Assembly: GCF_013215705.1 (NCBI RefSeq)
Contig: NZ_JABSQR010000035.1
Span: 1 to 54,978 of the forward strand
Source of the DNA: Moritella sp.
Lineage (GTDB): Bacteria > Pseudomonadota > Gammaproteobacteria > Enterobacterales > Moritellaceae
DNA length: 54,978 nucleotides
Direction: 5' to 3'
Shown: positions 18,761 through 32,792 of the stretch, piece after piece
Layout of the letters: each line of letters begins with the position of its first letter
Position numbering within the stretch: position 1 is the stretch's first letter
Translations under genes and position numbers: made by a program
The notes under the pieces: generated by a model
What the model saw: the letters and a program-made list of their open reading frames with translations, nothing else
Database searches by the model: none
What the model was told of the DNA's origin: nothing

Positions 18761-20833
18761 ATGGCAACTGAAAATTTATTAATCGAGATTGGTACTGAAG
18801 AATTACCACCAAAATCGTTACGCACATTAGCAGAAGCGTTTGCTGCAAACTTCCAAGCGGAACTAAAAAAAGCCGGTTTAGAATTTGCTGACGTTAGCTG
18901 GATGGCAGCACCTCGCCGTTTAGCGTTAACAGTAACAGCACTTGCAGACTCTCAAGCGGATAAAGTAATCGAAAAACGCGGTCCTGCGGTTTCTGTGGCA
19001 TTTGATGCCGACGGTAATGCAACGAAAGCGGCGCAAGGTTGGGCTCGTGGTAATGGTATTACTGTTGAGCAAGCAGGTCGAATTAAAACCGACAAAGGCG
19101 AATGGCTACTGCATAAATCTGAAGTTAAAGGTCAAGCAACGCAAGAGCTTGTCGCAGACATGGTCGCAACAGCATTAGCTAAACTACCAGTAAGCAAGCC
19201 GATGCGTTGGGGTAGCAGCCCTATTCAATTCATCCGCCCAGTACATACAGTAACGATGTTATTTGGTGATGAAGCGCTTGCAGGTGAGATCTTAGGTATT
19301 AAAGCGGCACGAACTATTCGTGGTCATCGCTTCCTAGGTAAAGGTGATTTTGAATTACCACACGCTGACAACTATGTTGAGATGCTTGAAGATCACGGCA
19401 TGGTAATGGTTGATTACGAGCGTCGTAAAGATGTTATTCGTAAACAAGTTATTGCCGCTGCAGAAGAACACGGCGGCGTTGCTGAAATCGAAGAAGCCCT
19501 ACTTGAAGAAGTAACGTCTCTAGTAGAATGGCCAGTAACATTAGTAGGTAACTTTGAAGAACGTTACCTAGACGTACCAGCGGAAGCTTTGATCTATACG
19601 ATGAAAGACAACCAAAAGTACTTCCCAATGCTAAGTAAAGACGGTGAGCTTTTACCTAAATTTATCTTTGTTTCAAACATCATCAGTAAAGATGTGAGAC
19701 AAGTAATTGAAGGTAACGAAAAAGTTGTACGCCCTCGCCTAGCGGATGCTGAATTCTTCTTTAACACAGATAAGAAACGCACATTAGAAAGTCGTCTTGC
19801 TGATCTAGAAACTGTTATATTCCAAAAACAGTTGGGTACGTTAAAAGAAAAATCACAACGTATTTCAGATCTAGCCGCTGCGATTGCAGGTAAGATTTCG
19901 GCCAATACTGAACACGCACAACGCGCAGGTCTACTGGCTAAAGCTGACTTAATGTCAGACATGGTGGTAGAATTCCCTGACGTGCAAGGTGTGATGGGCA
20001 TGCACTATGCACGTAACGACGGTGAAGCAGAAGAAGTAGCTATCGCACTTAACGAGCAGTACATGCCACGTTATGCTGGTGACCGTCTACCTGAATCATT
20101 AGTTGCTTGTTCAGTAGCACTTGCTGACAAACTGGATACACTGGTTGGTATCTTCGGTATTGGTCAGATCCCGAAAGGTGATAAAGACCCGTTTGCACTT
20201 CGTCGTGCCGCGATTGGTACACTGCGTATCATTATCGAAAAAGACCTGTCTTTAGATCTTGTTGATTTAGTGGATACTGCAAAAGCATTATTCGGTGACA
20301 AACTATCAAACCAAAACGTATCAACAGATGTTGTTGCATTCGTGCTTGGTCGTTTTCCTGCATGGTATAAAGATGCAGGTATCAGTGTTGATGTGATTCA
20401 AGCTGTACTTGCTCGTCGCCCAACTAAACCTGCTGATTTTGATAAACGTGTTAAAGCTGTAAATCACTTCCGTAGTTTAGATGCTTCTGCAACATTAGCT
20501 GCAGCAAACAAACGTGTTGGTAATATCCTGGCTAAATTTGAAGGTGAACTAAACGCGACTGTTGATGCTTCACTACTGCAAGAAGATGCTGAAAAAGCAT
20601 TAGCTTCTGCTGTAGCCGCTAAAGTTGAATTACTAGCACCATTATTTGCTGCTGGTGATTACCAACAAGCACTAACAGAATTATCAGAACTGCGTGACGT
20701 TGTAGATACATTCTTCGATAACGTAATGGTAATGGCTGATGATGAAGCGCTTAAGATTAATCGCTTAACATTGCTAAACACACTGCGTAACCAATTCTTA
20801 AATGTAGCGGATATTTCTCTATTACAGAAGTAA
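18761..20833 (+). CDS. glyS: Glycyl-tRNA synthetase beta subunit
   Basis: A 690-aa subunit, one residue longer than E. coli GlyS. It binds tRNA-Gly and is needed for aminoacylation with GlyQ. The N-terminal [24 protein letters not shown] and the HD-like central region ([19 protein letters not shown]) are characteristic, and a C-terminal anticodon-binding (DALR-like) region follows. The start at 18761 is preceded by AGGAAG; an earlier in-frame start would overlap glyQ. The glyQS operon is closed by the terminator at 20861-20892. Confidence 0.97.
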   Translation: MATENLLIEIGTEELPPKSLRTLAEAFAANFQAELKKAGLEFADVSWMAAPRRLALTVTALADSQADKVIEKRGPAVSVAFDADGNATKAAQGWARGNGITVEQAGRIKTDKGEWLLHKSEVKGQATQELVADMVATALAKLPVSKPMRWGSSPIQFIRPVHTVTMLFGDEALAGEILGIKAARTIRGHRFLGKGDFELPHADNYVEMLEDHGMVMVDYERRKDVIRKQVIAAAEEHGGVAEIEEALLEEVTSLVEWPVTLVGNFEERYLDVPAEALIYTMKDNQKYFPMLSKDGELLPKFIFVSNIISKDVRQVIEGNEKVVRPRLADAEFFFNTDKKRTLESRLADLETVIFQKQLGTLKEKSQRISDLAAAIAGKISANTEHAQRAGLLAKADLMSDMVVEFPDVQGVMGMHYARNDGEAEEVAIALNEQYMPRYAGDRLPESLVACSVALADKLDTLVGIFGIGQIPKGDKDPFALRRAAIGTLRIIIEKDLSLDLVDLVDTAKALFGDKLSNQNVSTDVVAFVLGRFPAWYKDAGISVDVIQAVLARRPTKPADFDKRVKAVNHFRSLDASATLAAANKRVGNILAKFEGELNATVDASLLQEDAEKALASAVAAKVELLAPLFAAGDYQQALTELSELRDVVDTFFDNVMVMADDEALKINRLTLLNTLRNQFLNVADISLLQK

Positions 20834-20860
20834 CTGTTAATTTAAATTAGTCTTACGTAT

Positions 20861-20892
20861 AAAAAGCCAGCATCGATGATGTTGGCTTTTTA
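20861..20892 (+). terminator. Rho-independent terminator after glyQS
   Basis: AAAAAGCCAGCATC and the facing ATGTTGGCTTTTT form a long stem, with one G-T pair, around GATG, ending in a T-run. The A-run on the other side could also help stop minus-strand reading from viaA. Confidence 0.88.
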
Positions 20893-20955
20893 CTATCCAC
20901 ACTCTTTTCAACGTAAACATTCACGACACCACAAACACGGCCATGTCATTAATCA

Positions 20956-20971
20956 TGTTCCACGTGGAACA
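20956..20971. promoter_or_regulatory. parS site 1
   Basis: TGTTCCACGTGGAACA is a perfect 16-base palindrome and differs from the canonical chromosomal parS TGTTTCACGTGAAACA only by one symmetric change in each half. It lies in the gap between the glyS terminator and the viaA stop codon. parA and parB are in the same window. Confidence 0.85.
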
Positions 20972-20975
20972 TCGA

Positions 20976-22385
20976 CTATTTCACTTTCTTCAGCCGCCCT
21001 GTTAGCCCGGCTGAATAACGCCAAACGTGATCAAATATTTTCATTAACTCTGGATTACCTTGCGATGATAATGAAATAGCATGATAGCGATTTTTTTGCG
21101 CTTTAATTGCACGTACTTTATCAGCAATATAGGTTGGTAATTTCTGCGCTATAAAATCAGAAATAACGATGGTATCAGCATTTTTATATTGTGCCGAACT
21201 CATCAACTCCAATGATTTTTCAATGACAGGTTGCAAGTCGGTGCCACCACGAAAACTGGATGACAAGAACGTCAGCATGGTTGATAGACTGGTACTTTGG
21301 GTAACCGGAAACGTGATCACCTCATTAGAGAACATCATCAAGTAGCATTGACGCCGTTGTTCAAATGCGATCTGTAATAACGCATAACAAATCGATTTAG
21401 CCGTGAGTTCAGGAAAACCTTGCATCGATGTTGAGCTATCAACACAAATAATAAAAGGTCCGCCAGTTTGCTCATCAGCATCGGTAATATCACGATACTG
21501 GGTTACTTTTTTATACTGTTGCAGTGCACCTTGATACTGATAAGTTAATAAATGACGCTCAATATAACGTTTATAAAAGATGATCTCTAACTCAGGAAAC
21601 GTTAAGTTAACAGCTTCGGTTTGCAACATTCGTGAGATCTCATCACTGTAAGTCACGCCTTGCATATCATCTGGCACATTATCTTGATAGCTATTATCCA
21701 ATACCCAGGTTTCATAACTGTTTGGCGTTTCTTCCGGATTAATGTGCGCCAGTGCCATACGTCCAAGCTCAGAGGCAATTTTTTTAACATCTTTGTTCTT
21801 ACGTAAATTAACCGCATAACGTTGCAGTAATTTGGTATCCAAATGGGTCAACTTACCTTTCGCCAGATCCCATAAACGCTCGCCATTGCACAGCAGATCA
21901 CTATCAAGCACATCTTCTAGCTGCTCAATGGTTTCTTCACGTTCGGCTAACTCAATCAGTAACTGCTCTCGTTTCTCTTCAATTAAACAGCTTTGTGCTT
22001 GATAAAGCAGTAACTCAATGGCTTGCTGCCAACTATCTAAAAATACCGCAAAGAACACATTATCCGGCATACTTCTGTTTTGCTGATAGATAGTTAAGCC
22101 GGTATTATAAAATGCCGATTCGACTTTTATCTTACTTAAAATACCTTCAATTTTATTTCTAAAGTTGCTCGGACTCAATAAACGAGCTGTTTCACATAAA
22201 TGAATTTCATTGCTCAAACCAGCAGGTAATGGCATATCCGCTAATAAGTTCATGATCTGCTGCTTCCAATCATCAATGTACGCCAGCTTAATATCACTGG
22301 TTACGCGATCATGGGCGGTAATATCTAACAAGGCATCATCAACTAATTGTTGAATAGCGGGACTGTGATTATGAGAATGAGCCAT
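20976..22385 (-). CDS. viaA: ViaA, VWA-domain partner of RavA
   Basis: A 469-aa protein close to E. coli ViaA (483 aa). A C-terminal von Willebrand factor A domain (about residues 305-460) holds the metal-ion site FIICVDSSTSMQG (DxSxS) and later GGTDLQP. The N-terminal two thirds is the helical ViaA-specific region. With the AAA+ ATPase RavA it acts as a chaperone-like system linked to respiratory Fe-S complexes and aminoglycoside sensitivity in E. coli. The start lies 5 bases after the ravA stop, so the two are cotranscribed. Confidence 0.93.
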   Translation of the reverse strand: MAHSHNHSPAIQQLVDDALLDITAHDRVTSDIKLAYIDDWKQQIMNLLADMPLPAGLSNEIHLCETARLLSPSNFRNKIEGILSKIKVESAFYNTGLTIYQQNRSMPDNVFFAVFLDSWQQAIELLLYQAQSCLIEEKREQLLIELAEREETIEQLEDVLDSDLLCNGERLWDLAKGKLTHLDTKLLQRYAVNLRKNKDVKKIASELGRMALAHINPEETPNSYETWVLDNSYQDNVPDDMQGVTYSDEISRMLQTEAVNLTFPELEIIFYKRYIERHLLTYQYQGALQQYKKVTQYRDITDADEQTGGPFIICVDSSTSMQGFPELTAKSICYALLQIAFEQRRQCYLMMFSNEVITFPVTQSTSLSTMLTFLSSSFRGGTDLQPVIEKSLELMSSAQYKNADTIVISDFIAQKLPTYIADKVRAIKAQKNRYHAISLSSQGNPELMKIFDHVWRYSAGLTGRLKKVK

Positions 22386-22390
22386 ACCAA

Positions 22391-24010
22391 TTAGCCTTGT
22401 TCAAACAAATGCGCAATGGCATTCAAACGGTCTAATAGCGATGCTTTGCGTTGCACTAAGTTATTTAGCTCTAATGATAAAGAGCCAAGGCTGCTTGCCA
22501 CATCCTCCATAAAGTCCTCACTGACGAAAATATTATGATTGGTTAAGCTAAACTCGTGTTGGCTTTTTTTCAATTTATCCGCAATAGCCGTGATCTCGTT
22601 ATCAATCTCAGCTAAAGGTTGTAACCAGTTCTCATCAATATTCAATGCGGCATCAGAGACAATCACGGCAACGGGAATACTCTTATTGGCAAAATTCTGG
22701 ACCTGCAAATGCTGATTAGCATCCACAGAAAAGTTTAACCACACATCATTACGATGATCATTCACGTAGCCTTTCACTAAACAAGAACCTCTGCGGATCT
22801 GTTTTTGAAAATCATCCAGTCCAACATGCACCCATTTTGCCGTTTCTTTTGAGCCCTGCTCTAATACATCGTACTCGCCAAGTAAGGCTATTTTACATAA
22901 ACCAGGGATACCATTCAGGCTCGAGGTACGTACGAACTCACGATCTAATTTATAACGTAATTTAGTCAATAACACATCAGCAGTTAAGCGAGTGGCAAAG
23001 CGATCAATAAACTCAGTATCGAGTTTAATCAACCGATTCTTGATACTTGCTAACGCCGCGTTAACTTCATCTTGATCACAAAAACGTTTACTGGCAAATT
23101 GGTGCGTGGCTTCGATAATAACGTCACGCGATTCCAGATCATGCCAAATACAATCTTTAAGCACAAATAGATCGGTTTCGGTAACTTCATCACGACCATT
23201 AAAATAAGCACAGGCTTGCAACAGACGCATTGCTTTTTTCCAACGTCGATCAGATACATACACCGACTCTGCAATCATCTCACCGCTGGTATTTCGTTGC
23301 TCTAAAAATAATTTAAGTTCGTAAATTATTTCAAAACAATGCTCACTCAGACGTACTTCATTAATCTCATGCTGCCAGAGTTCAAACTCTTCATTACTGA
23401 CTTTCATCGATTTCTGCGTGTTTATGCACAAAGGTTTTTGAATTAACATGGCTTTGAAATTACGTTTATCTTGGATAGGCTCTAAATACAAACGCAGTAA
23501 CATACGATCATACAGCGCTTCTAAACCAGAATCAGCACTGGGTAATTCATTCGATGCCGAAACGAGAACACGCATTGGCACTTTCTGATGATCGATACCA
23601 TTATGGAAGGTCCGCTCATTGATCACCGTTAATAAGGTATTTAAGATCGCGGGGCCCGCTTTCCAGATTTCATCCAGGAATACAACTTCCGCTTCAGGCA
23701 AATAACCTTTAGTGAGACGTACATATTTACCTTCATCTTTCAGTGCTTTAATTGATAGCGGACCAAATATCTCTTCAGGTGTTGAAAAACGTGTCATTAA
23801 ATATTCGAAGTAACTTTCACCTTCAAAAATTTCACTCATACGTTTAGCAATCAAGCTTTTCGCAATTCCAGGCGGGCCTAATAAAAACACACTCTCGCCA
23901 CTCAAGGCAGCTAATAAACATAATCTTATGGCATCTCGACGTTCATAAATACCATAAGAAAGATGATCTATTAGTGTTTCAATACGTTCTGATAACAAAT
24001 TTCTTTGCAT
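22391..24010 (-). CDS. ravA: RavA, MoxR-family AAA+ ATPase
   Basis: A 539-aa MoxR AAA+ ATPase, somewhat longer than E. coli RavA (498 aa). Walker A is GPPGIAKS (residues 45-52) and Walker B is in VFLDEIWKAGPAILNTLL, followed by VSASNELPSADSGLEALYDR (sensor 1 and arginine-finger region). The C-terminal part holds the RavA-specific triple-helical and LARA-like regions; in E. coli LARA binds the lysine decarboxylase LdcI. It is the first gene of ravA-viaA. The upstream region carries two parS sites. Confidence 0.93.
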   Translation of the reverse strand: MQRNLLSERIETLIDHLSYGIYERRDAIRLCLLAALSGESVFLLGPPGIAKSLIAKRMSEIFEGESYFEYLMTRFSTPEEIFGPLSIKALKDEGKYVRLTKGYLPEAEVVFLDEIWKAGPAILNTLLTVINERTFHNGIDHQKVPMRVLVSASNELPSADSGLEALYDRMLLRLYLEPIQDKRNFKAMLIQKPLCINTQKSMKVSNEEFELWQHEINEVRLSEHCFEIIYELKLFLEQRNTSGEMIAESVYVSDRRWKKAMRLLQACAYFNGRDEVTETDLFVLKDCIWHDLESRDVIIEATHQFASKRFCDQDEVNAALASIKNRLIKLDTEFIDRFATRLTADVLLTKLRYKLDREFVRTSSLNGIPGLCKIALLGEYDVLEQGSKETAKWVHVGLDDFQKQIRRGSCLVKGYVNDHRNDVWLNFSVDANQHLQVQNFANKSIPVAVIVSDAALNIDENWLQPLAEIDNEITAIADKLKKSQHEFSLTNHNIFVSEDFMEDVASSLGSLSLELNNLVQRKASLLDRLNAIAHLFEQG

Positions 24011-24186
24011 AGGAATAAGCTCTTAGTGCCTTTTTAAAGACTTTTATTGTAATGTTGGAGCTCAACCTTACCTTATCTATCGCGGACAATAAATACATAA
24101 TTAGTAGACTATTTCTTTTGTTATTACGACGTTATTATTCAGTACTTTTGGCTATAAGTACACCACGTCAATCCGTCTTTGGATGA

Positions 24187-24202
24187 TGTTCCACGTGGAA
24201 CA
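24187..24202. promoter_or_regulatory. parS site 2
   Basis: TGTTCCACGTGGAACA, identical to the site at 20956-20971 and perfectly palindromic, in the ravA-avtA intergenic region. Confidence 0.87.
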
Positions 24203-24222
24203 TATCACCGCTAAAACCCTTT

Positions 24223-24238
24223 TGTTTCACGTGAAACA
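24223..24238. promoter_or_regulatory. parS site 3 (canonical sequence)
   Basis: TGTTTCACGTGAAACA is the canonical chromosomal parS sequence bound by ParB in Vibrio, Pseudomonas and Bacillus. It lies 20 bases after site 2, a pair that could nucleate one ParB-CTP loading zone. Confidence 0.95.
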
Positions 24239-24344
24239 TTACCGGTAAGAAAAGTAAATTTGCCGCTCTCGAGCTCTCGACAAGCGCTTAAAGTTCCGCT
24301 ATGTTGGTTGTTTACCCTTTTAAATAATTACAAGAAGTGCTGAT

Positions 24345-25622
24345 ATGGAATTCTCATTGTTTGGTCAAAGATTTACTAAATTCTCAGGCATCACGCAGCT
24401 AATGCATGATCTAAATGAAGGCATCCGCAGCGGTGATGATGTCATCATGCTTGGTGGTGGTAACCCTGCTCAGATCCCTGAGATGCTGGCGCGCTTTAAC
24501 AGTGAAGCACAACAATTATTAAGCAGTGGCGATCTGGTGGCAGCAATGTCCAACTACGATGGTCCACAAGGAAAGAACAGTTTCACCACCGCACTTGCTA
24601 CATTATTAAATAAAACTTACGGCTGGGAATTAACCGATAAAAACATCGCCCTGACCAATGGCAGCCAAAATGCTTTCTTCTACCTATTCAATTTGTTCGC
24701 CGGTGACTTTGCCGGCAATAAGAAAAAGAAAGTATTGTTCCCGCTAGCGCCGGAATACATAGGTTATACCGACACGGCACTGAGCGATGATTTTTTTGAG
24801 ACGGTGAAACCTAAGATTGAATTACTTGATGATGGTTTATTTAAGTACCATGTTGATTTCGACAACCTGCATATTACCGACGATATTGGTTTAATCTGCG
24901 TATCGCGTCCCACTAACCCAACCGGTAATGTATTAACGGATGAAGAAATGCAGCGCCTTGATACGCTCGCCAGACAACATAATATTCCACTGCTGATCGA
25001 TAACGCTTACGGCACACCGTTTCCAAATATTATATTTGAGCCAGTAGAACCCATTTACAACGACAATACTATCTTATGCATGAGTCTTTCAAAACTCGGT
25101 TTACCCGGCACCCGATGTGGTATCGTGATTGGTAATGAAGAAGTAATTTCCGCTATCTCGAACTTAAGCGGTATTATTAACTTAGCACCCGGTAGCTTAG
25201 GGCCAATGCTGGCACAAAACCTGGTTGAGTCTGGTGACATCATTAGCTTAAGTGAAGACGTGATCAAACCTTACTATTATGCCAAAGCACAGCAAGCCGT
25301 GACTTGGTTACAAGACAGTATTACCGATGAACGCTTCCGCATTCATAAACCGGAAGGCGCAATCTTCTTGTGGTTATGGTTCAAAGACCTGCCGATCAGC
25401 AGCCAAGAACTGTATGAGCGTTTAAAAACACGTGGTGTTCTCATCGTATCGGGTCATCATTTCTTCCCAGGTTTAGATGATGAATGGCGCCATACCGATG
25501 AATGTATCCGCATGAACTATTCGCAACCCGATGATGCGGTACAACGTGGGATAAAAATCATTGCCGAAGAAGTACAAAAAGCTTACGCTGAAATGGTCGT
25601 AATAAGTACAGCACCCGCTTAA
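24345..25622 (+). CDS. avtA: Valine-pyruvate aminotransferase
   Basis: A 425-aa fold-type I PLP aminotransferase similar to E. coli AvtA (417 aa). It interconverts valine and pyruvate with 2-oxoisovalerate and alanine in the cytoplasm. The N terminus MEFSLFGQRFTKFSGITQLM and MLGGGNPAQIPEM are typical of AvtA. The PLP Lys is Lys250 in MSLSKLGLPGTRCG, and the Asp contacting the pyridine nitrogen is in LLIDNAYGTPFP. It is monocistronic: a bidirectional terminator separates it from convergent gyrB. Confidence 0.93.
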   Translation: MEFSLFGQRFTKFSGITQLMHDLNEGIRSGDDVIMLGGGNPAQIPEMLARFNSEAQQLLSSGDLVAAMSNYDGPQGKNSFTTALATLLNKTYGWELTDKNIALTNGSQNAFFYLFNLFAGDFAGNKKKKVLFPLAPEYIGYTDTALSDDFFETVKPKIELLDDGLFKYHVDFDNLHITDDIGLICVSRPTNPTGNVLTDEEMQRLDTLARQHNIPLLIDNAYGTPFPNIIFEPVEPIYNDNTILCMSLSKLGLPGTRCGIVIGNEEVISAISNLSGIINLAPGSLGPMLAQNLVESGDIISLSEDVIKPYYYAKAQQAVTWLQDSITDERFRIHKPEGAIFLWLWFKDLPISSQELYERLKTRGVLIVSGHHFFPGLDDEWRHTDECIRMNYSQPDDAVQRGIKIIAEEVQKAYAEMVVISTAPA

Positions 25623-25673
25623 TCTGAATAAGCATAAGCCGGATTTAATATTAATGCCATAATCAACAGATAC

Positions 25674-25699
25674 AAAAAAGGAGCCTCTCGGCTCCTTTT
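25674..25699. terminator. Bidirectional terminator between avtA and gyrB
   Basis: AAAAGGAGCC and GGCTCCTTTT form a stem around a four- or five-base loop, with A-run before and T-run after. It can therefore act on transcripts from both convergent genes. Confidence 0.9.
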
Positions 25700-25733
25700 A
25701 CTTATTCTAAACTACCCATATCAAATAGCGCAA

Positions 25734-29260
<3,527 letters not shown>

Positions 29261-29266
29261 CTAAAC

Positions 29267-30367
29267 TTATAACCGCATTGGCATAACAACATACAGCGCT
29301 TGATCAGATTGTTCATCTTCGATCAACGCACTGCTATTTGCATCTGATAACGATATTTTAATTTTTTCACATTTAAGTGTATTCAGTACATCTAAGACAT
29401 AACTTACGTTGAAACTGATCTCTAACTCCTCATGTGCAAATTCAACATCCAGTAACTCTTCCGCTTCTTCTTGCTCTGGGTTGTTCGCTGTAATTTTGAG
29501 TAAGCCCTGATTCATATTCAACCGTACACCACGGAATTTTTCATTCGATAAAATAGCAGCTCGTGAAAATGCTTGTTTTAATTCTTCACGACTTGATATT
29601 AACATCTTATCGGCATTTTTTGGTAATACCCGACGGTAATCAGGAAAACGACCATCAACCAATTTACAGGTAAAAACAAAACCGCTGGTAATAGCACGAA
29701 TGTTATTCGACCCTAATTGGATCTTAACCATGTCTTCTTCACTGTCTAACAAGCGCACTAACTCTAATACACCTTTACGCGGTACAATCACTTGTTGTTG
29801 TTTTAAGTTTGCATCATGCTCACAACTTGCCACTGCCAGACGGTGACCATCGGTAGCCACAGTACGTAATATATTGCCTTCCGTTTCAAACAACATACCG
29901 TTGAGATAATAACGTACATCCTGACTGGCCATCGAGAACTGAGTATTATCAATCAATCGACGTAATGAACCTTGTAGCAGTTCAAATTCAATATCGTTAT
30001 CCCAATCTTCAATATTTGGAAATTCGGTTGCCGGTAATGTGGATAATGAAAAACGACTACGTCCTGATTTCACCACAATACGATCATTCGCATAACTCAC
30101 TTGAATTTGCGCACTGTCCGGTAAACCACGGCAGATATCGAGGAGTTTTTTCGCTGGTACCGTGGTGCGCCCTTCTGTAAACTCACCTTCAAGAGTAACT
30201 TGACCAATTAATTCAACTTCCAAATCGGTACCTGTTAACGATAACTTACCCTCTTTGGCATCAAGCAACACATTACCTAAAATCGGCAGCGTTGGGCGAT
30301 TACCCAAGGCACCCGATACCAACTGTAGCGGTCGTAATAATGCTTCGCGACTAATTGTAAACTGCAT
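29267..30367 (-). CDS. dnaN: DNA polymerase III beta sliding clamp
   Basis: A 366-aa clamp protein, the same length as in E. coli. It encircles DNA as a dimer and tethers polymerase III and other partners. Three repeated clamp folds can be followed; LQLVSGALGNRPTLPILGNVL near the N terminus and the C-terminal YVVMPMRL (partner-binding pocket residues) are typical. It is 27 bases downstream of dnaA and 6 bases upstream of recF in one minus-strand operon. Confidence 0.98.
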   Translation of the reverse strand: MQFTISREALLRPLQLVSGALGNRPTLPILGNVLLDAKEGKLSLTGTDLEVELIGQVTLEGEFTEGRTTVPAKKLLDICRGLPDSAQIQVSYANDRIVVKSGRSRFSLSTLPATEFPNIEDWDNDIEFELLQGSLRRLIDNTQFSMASQDVRYYLNGMLFETEGNILRTVATDGHRLAVASCEHDANLKQQQVIVPRKGVLELVRLLDSEEDMVKIQLGSNNIRAITSGFVFTCKLVDGRFPDYRRVLPKNADKMLISSREELKQAFSRAAILSNEKFRGVRLNMNQGLLKITANNPEQEEAEELLDVEFAHEELEISFNVSYVLDVLNTLKCEKIKISLSDANSSALIEDEQSDQALYVVMPMRL

Positions 30368-30394
30368 GTAATATAACCTTTTTTACGACGATTC

Positions 30395-31777
30395 TTACGA
30401 CGATAGAGTTCTAATCAAATTAGAGTAATCTTCTTTAATATCGTGATTTTCTTCTTTCAGTTGCACGATCTTACGACAAGCGTGTAATACCGTCGTATGG
30501 TCACGACCACCAAACGCATCACCAATTTCCGGTAAGCTGTGATTGGTTAATTCTTTGGCTAATGCCATAGCCACTTGACGCGGTCTGGCAACAGAACGAC
30601 TACGACGCTTAGATAATAAATCCGCCATTTTAATCTTGTAATACTCAGCCACTGTCTTTTGAATATTATCAATCGTCACTAACTTTTCTTGTAACGCTAA
30701 TAAGTCTCGTAATGCTTCACGAACAAAATCAATATTAATCGCACGACCGGTAAAGTTAGCATTGGCGATCACGCGATTCAATGCCCCTTCCAGTTCACGT
30801 ACATTTGAACGTAAACGTTTGGCAATAAAAAACGCCACTTCATCGGGTAAATGAATGTTACTTTCAACCGCTTTACGCATTAAAATGGCAACGCGGGTTT
30901 CCAGCTCTGGAGGTTCAATGGCAATGGTTAAACCCCAACCAAAACGCGATTTCAATCTATCTTCAACGCCGTCAATCTCTTTTGGATAACGATCAGACGT
31001 TAAAATAATCTGTTGGTTACCTTCAAGTAAGGCATTAAAAGTATGAAAAAATTCTTCCTGTGAACGTTCTTTTTTGGCAAAAAATTGAATGTCATCAATC
31101 AATAATGCATCAACACTGCGGTAATAATTTTTAAACGCTTCAATGGCATTGTTCTGCAGGGCTTTCACCATATCCTGAACAAAACGTTCGGAATGCATGT
31201 AGATAACTTTCGCATTGGGTTTTTGCGCTTTAATACCATTACCAACCGCGTGTAATAAATGCGTTTTACCTAAACCAGTGCCACCGTATAGGAACAACGG
31301 GTTATAAGCACCACCCGGATTACTCGCCACCTGTTGTGCGGCGGCACGTGCTAATTGGTTTGACTTACCTTCAACAAAGTTGTCAAAGGTATAGGTCAGA
31401 TTAACATTGCTACGGTGATTGATGGTTGGTTGTTGTGGTGAACTGGATTCCCACGGATCGGTTTGCGGGAACCGCATGACTCTGGCGGCTACCACCCGAT
31501 CAATCTTAGTTGTCGCTGGCGTTATTGTCGTTGGTTTACCACCGATATCAAAACGCAAGATAGGCGCGTCAGCACCACAAAATTCATCAAATAATGCGGT
31601 GATGGAATTAAGGTACTTATCACGAACCCAATCAAGAACAAAACGGTTCGGAGCATACAAGGTGAGAGTACTATCGGTAAGTTCGGCTTTCAGTGGGCGT
31701 AACCACATACTGAATTCAGTAGCAGAAAGCTCATTTTGTAAGCGCGAAAGGCATTGCTGCCAAAGAGAAACTGACAC
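30395..31777 (-). CDS. dnaA: Chromosomal replication initiator protein DnaA
   Basis: A 460-aa initiator that binds DnaA boxes and opens oriC. Domain I (about 1-85) begins [20 protein letters not shown]. The AAA+ domain has Walker [16 protein letters not shown] (about 165-180) and Walker [13 protein letters not shown]. Domain IV ends with the box-recognition helix-turn-helix [16 protein letters not shown] chose the GTG at 31777, which gives the conserved MSVSLWQQ start and has GGAG eight bases upstream; a GTG at 31786 would add three residues. Two DnaA boxes upstream (31830-31838 and 31859-31867) suggest autoregulation. oriC itself is about 8.5 kb away, next to mioC. Confidence 0.98.
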   Translation of the reverse strand: MSVSLWQQCLSRLQNELSATEFSMWLRPLKAELTDSTLTLYAPNRFVLDWVRDKYLNSITALFDEFCGADAPILRFDIGGKPTTITPATTKIDRVVAARVMRFPQTDPWESSSPQQPTINHRSNVNLTYTFDNFVEGKSNQLARAAAQQVASNPGGAYNPLFLYGGTGLGKTHLLHAVGNGIKAQKPNAKVIYMHSERFVQDMVKALQNNAIEAFKNYYRSVDALLIDDIQFFAKKERSQEEFFHTFNALLEGNQQIILTSDRYPKEIDGVEDRLKSRFGWGLTIAIEPPELETRVAILMRKAVESNIHLPDEVAFFIAKRLRSNVRELEGALNRVIANANFTGRAINIDFVREALRDLLALQEKLVTIDNIQKTVAEYYKIKMADLLSKRRSRSVARPRQVAMALAKELTNHSLPEIGDAFGGRDHTTVLHACRKIVQLKEENHDIKEDYSNLIRTLSS

Positions 31778-31829
31778 TCTCCACACTCCAGATTAATAAT
31801 AAAGAATAATGGATTATTTTACTGCTAAT

Positions 31830-31838
31830 TGTGCATAA
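31830..31838 (-). promoter_or_regulatory. DnaA box upstream of dnaA
   Basis: TGTGCATAA, which on the minus strand reads TTATGCACA and fits the TTATNCACA consensus. It lies about 53 bases before the dnaA start codon. Confidence 0.65.
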
Positions 31839-31858
31839 GCGCTAGCATGAATAAACAG

Positions 31859-31867
31859 TTATCCACA
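31859..31867 (+). promoter_or_regulatory. DnaA box upstream of dnaA
   Basis: TTATCCACA, the highest-affinity DnaA box sequence. With the box at 31830-31838 it forms an inverted pair in the dnaA promoter region, suited to autorepression. Confidence 0.8.
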
Positions 31868-32039
31868 CAAAAGCAAAATAAAAACCAATAAGGTGCCAAT
31901 ACATATGAAAAAACCGGTAAATATAATTAATCACGCTATCTTTTAGCAATTACTTATAACTAAACGCTATTTATAATTCATTTTACATTAGAATATCATG
32001 CACCCATCAAACCTATTATTTGCGTTATCAGGATGGACC

Positions 32040-32792
32040 ATGAAAAAATTATTATTAGCAGCAGCAATGCTTGTAAGCACAACATTAACCAGCGTGGCAT
32101 ATGCACAAGAAACAATTAAAGTCGGCATGTCAGGTAACTACTTTCCATTCACTTTTTCAAAAAATGATCAACTCCAAGGTTTTGAAGTGGATTTATGGAA
32201 AGAGATCGCCAAGCGTAATGATTCAAAAGTAGAATTCATCACGGTTAATTTTTCCGGTCTATTTGGAATGTTAGAAACAGGTCGTATCGACACAATTTCA
32301 AACCAAGTAACCATTACCCCAGCACGTACCGCCAAATATGCATTTAGCCAAACTTACGTGTATGACGGTGCGCAAGTCGTAGTGAAAAAAGGCAATACCG
32401 AAATTAACGGTATTAGCGACCTGGCAAACAAAACCGTGGGCGTAAATTTAGGGTCTAATTTTGCTGATTTATTACGCAAATATTATACTAATAACAACAT
32501 TACCATCAAAACCTACGACACAGGTATCGAACGTGATGTAGCATTAGGCCGTACCGATGCGTTTGTGATGGATCGTTTATCATCACTTGAATTAATTAAC
32601 AAATCACCATTACCGTTGCAACTTGCAGGCCCAACGTTTGAAACAATCGAAAATGCAATGCCATTTTTGAAAACTGAAAAACAAGAAGTACTACGCCTAA
32701 AAGTGAATGCAATTCTGGATAGCATGCGTGCAGATGGCACACTGGCTGCAATTTCAGAAAAATGGTTCTCAACGGATATCACTGTAAAATAA
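32040..32792 (+). CDS. Polar amino-acid ABC transporter, periplasmic binding protein
   Basis: A 250-aa family 3 solute-binding protein with a signal peptide of about 22 residues (KKLLLAAAMLVSTTLTSVAYA-QE). Mature sequence begins TIKVGMSGNYFPFTFS, and GFEVDLWKEIAKR and GRTDAFVMDRLSS are family features. It resembles the cystine and sulfur-amino-acid binding proteins of the TcyA/YxeM type. I chose ATG at 32040 because the signal peptide begins there; an in-frame start at 31998 adds 14 residues. It leads a three-gene operon lying between dnaA and rpmH, a position also occupied by such a transporter in Vibrio cholerae. Substrate not proven. Confidence 0.88.
   Translation: MKKLLLAAAMLVSTTLTSVAYAQETIKVGMSGNYFPFTFSKNDQLQGFEVDLWKEIAKRNDSKVEFITVNFSGLFGMLETGRIDTISNQVTITPARTAKYAFSQTYVYDGAQVVVKKGNTEINGISDLANKTVGVNLGSNFADLLRKYYTNNNITIKTYDTGIERDVALGRTDAFVMDRLSSLELINKSPLPLQLAGPTFETIENAMPFLKTEKQEVLRLKVNAILDSMRADGTLAAISEKWFSTDITVK

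Larger units (their letters stand above)
24011..24344. other. Intergenic region between divergent ravA and avtA
   Basis: About 334 bases with no gene. It holds two parS sites 20 bases apart (24187-24202 and 24223-24238) and must hold promoters in both directions. Near 24265 a short CTCGAGCTCTCGA stretch is partly self-complementary, with no function that I can assign. Confidence 0.7.

Noticed and set aside
19594-20001. Long open frame (135 codons) antisense to glyS
   Set aside because: It lies fully inside glyS, has no ribosome binding site or family resemblance, and has the composition expected of a shadow frame.
20876-21079. Small plus-strand frame after glyS
   Set aside because: It begins inside the glyS terminator region and runs through parS and the 3' end of viaA. 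No ribosome binding site, so not a gene.
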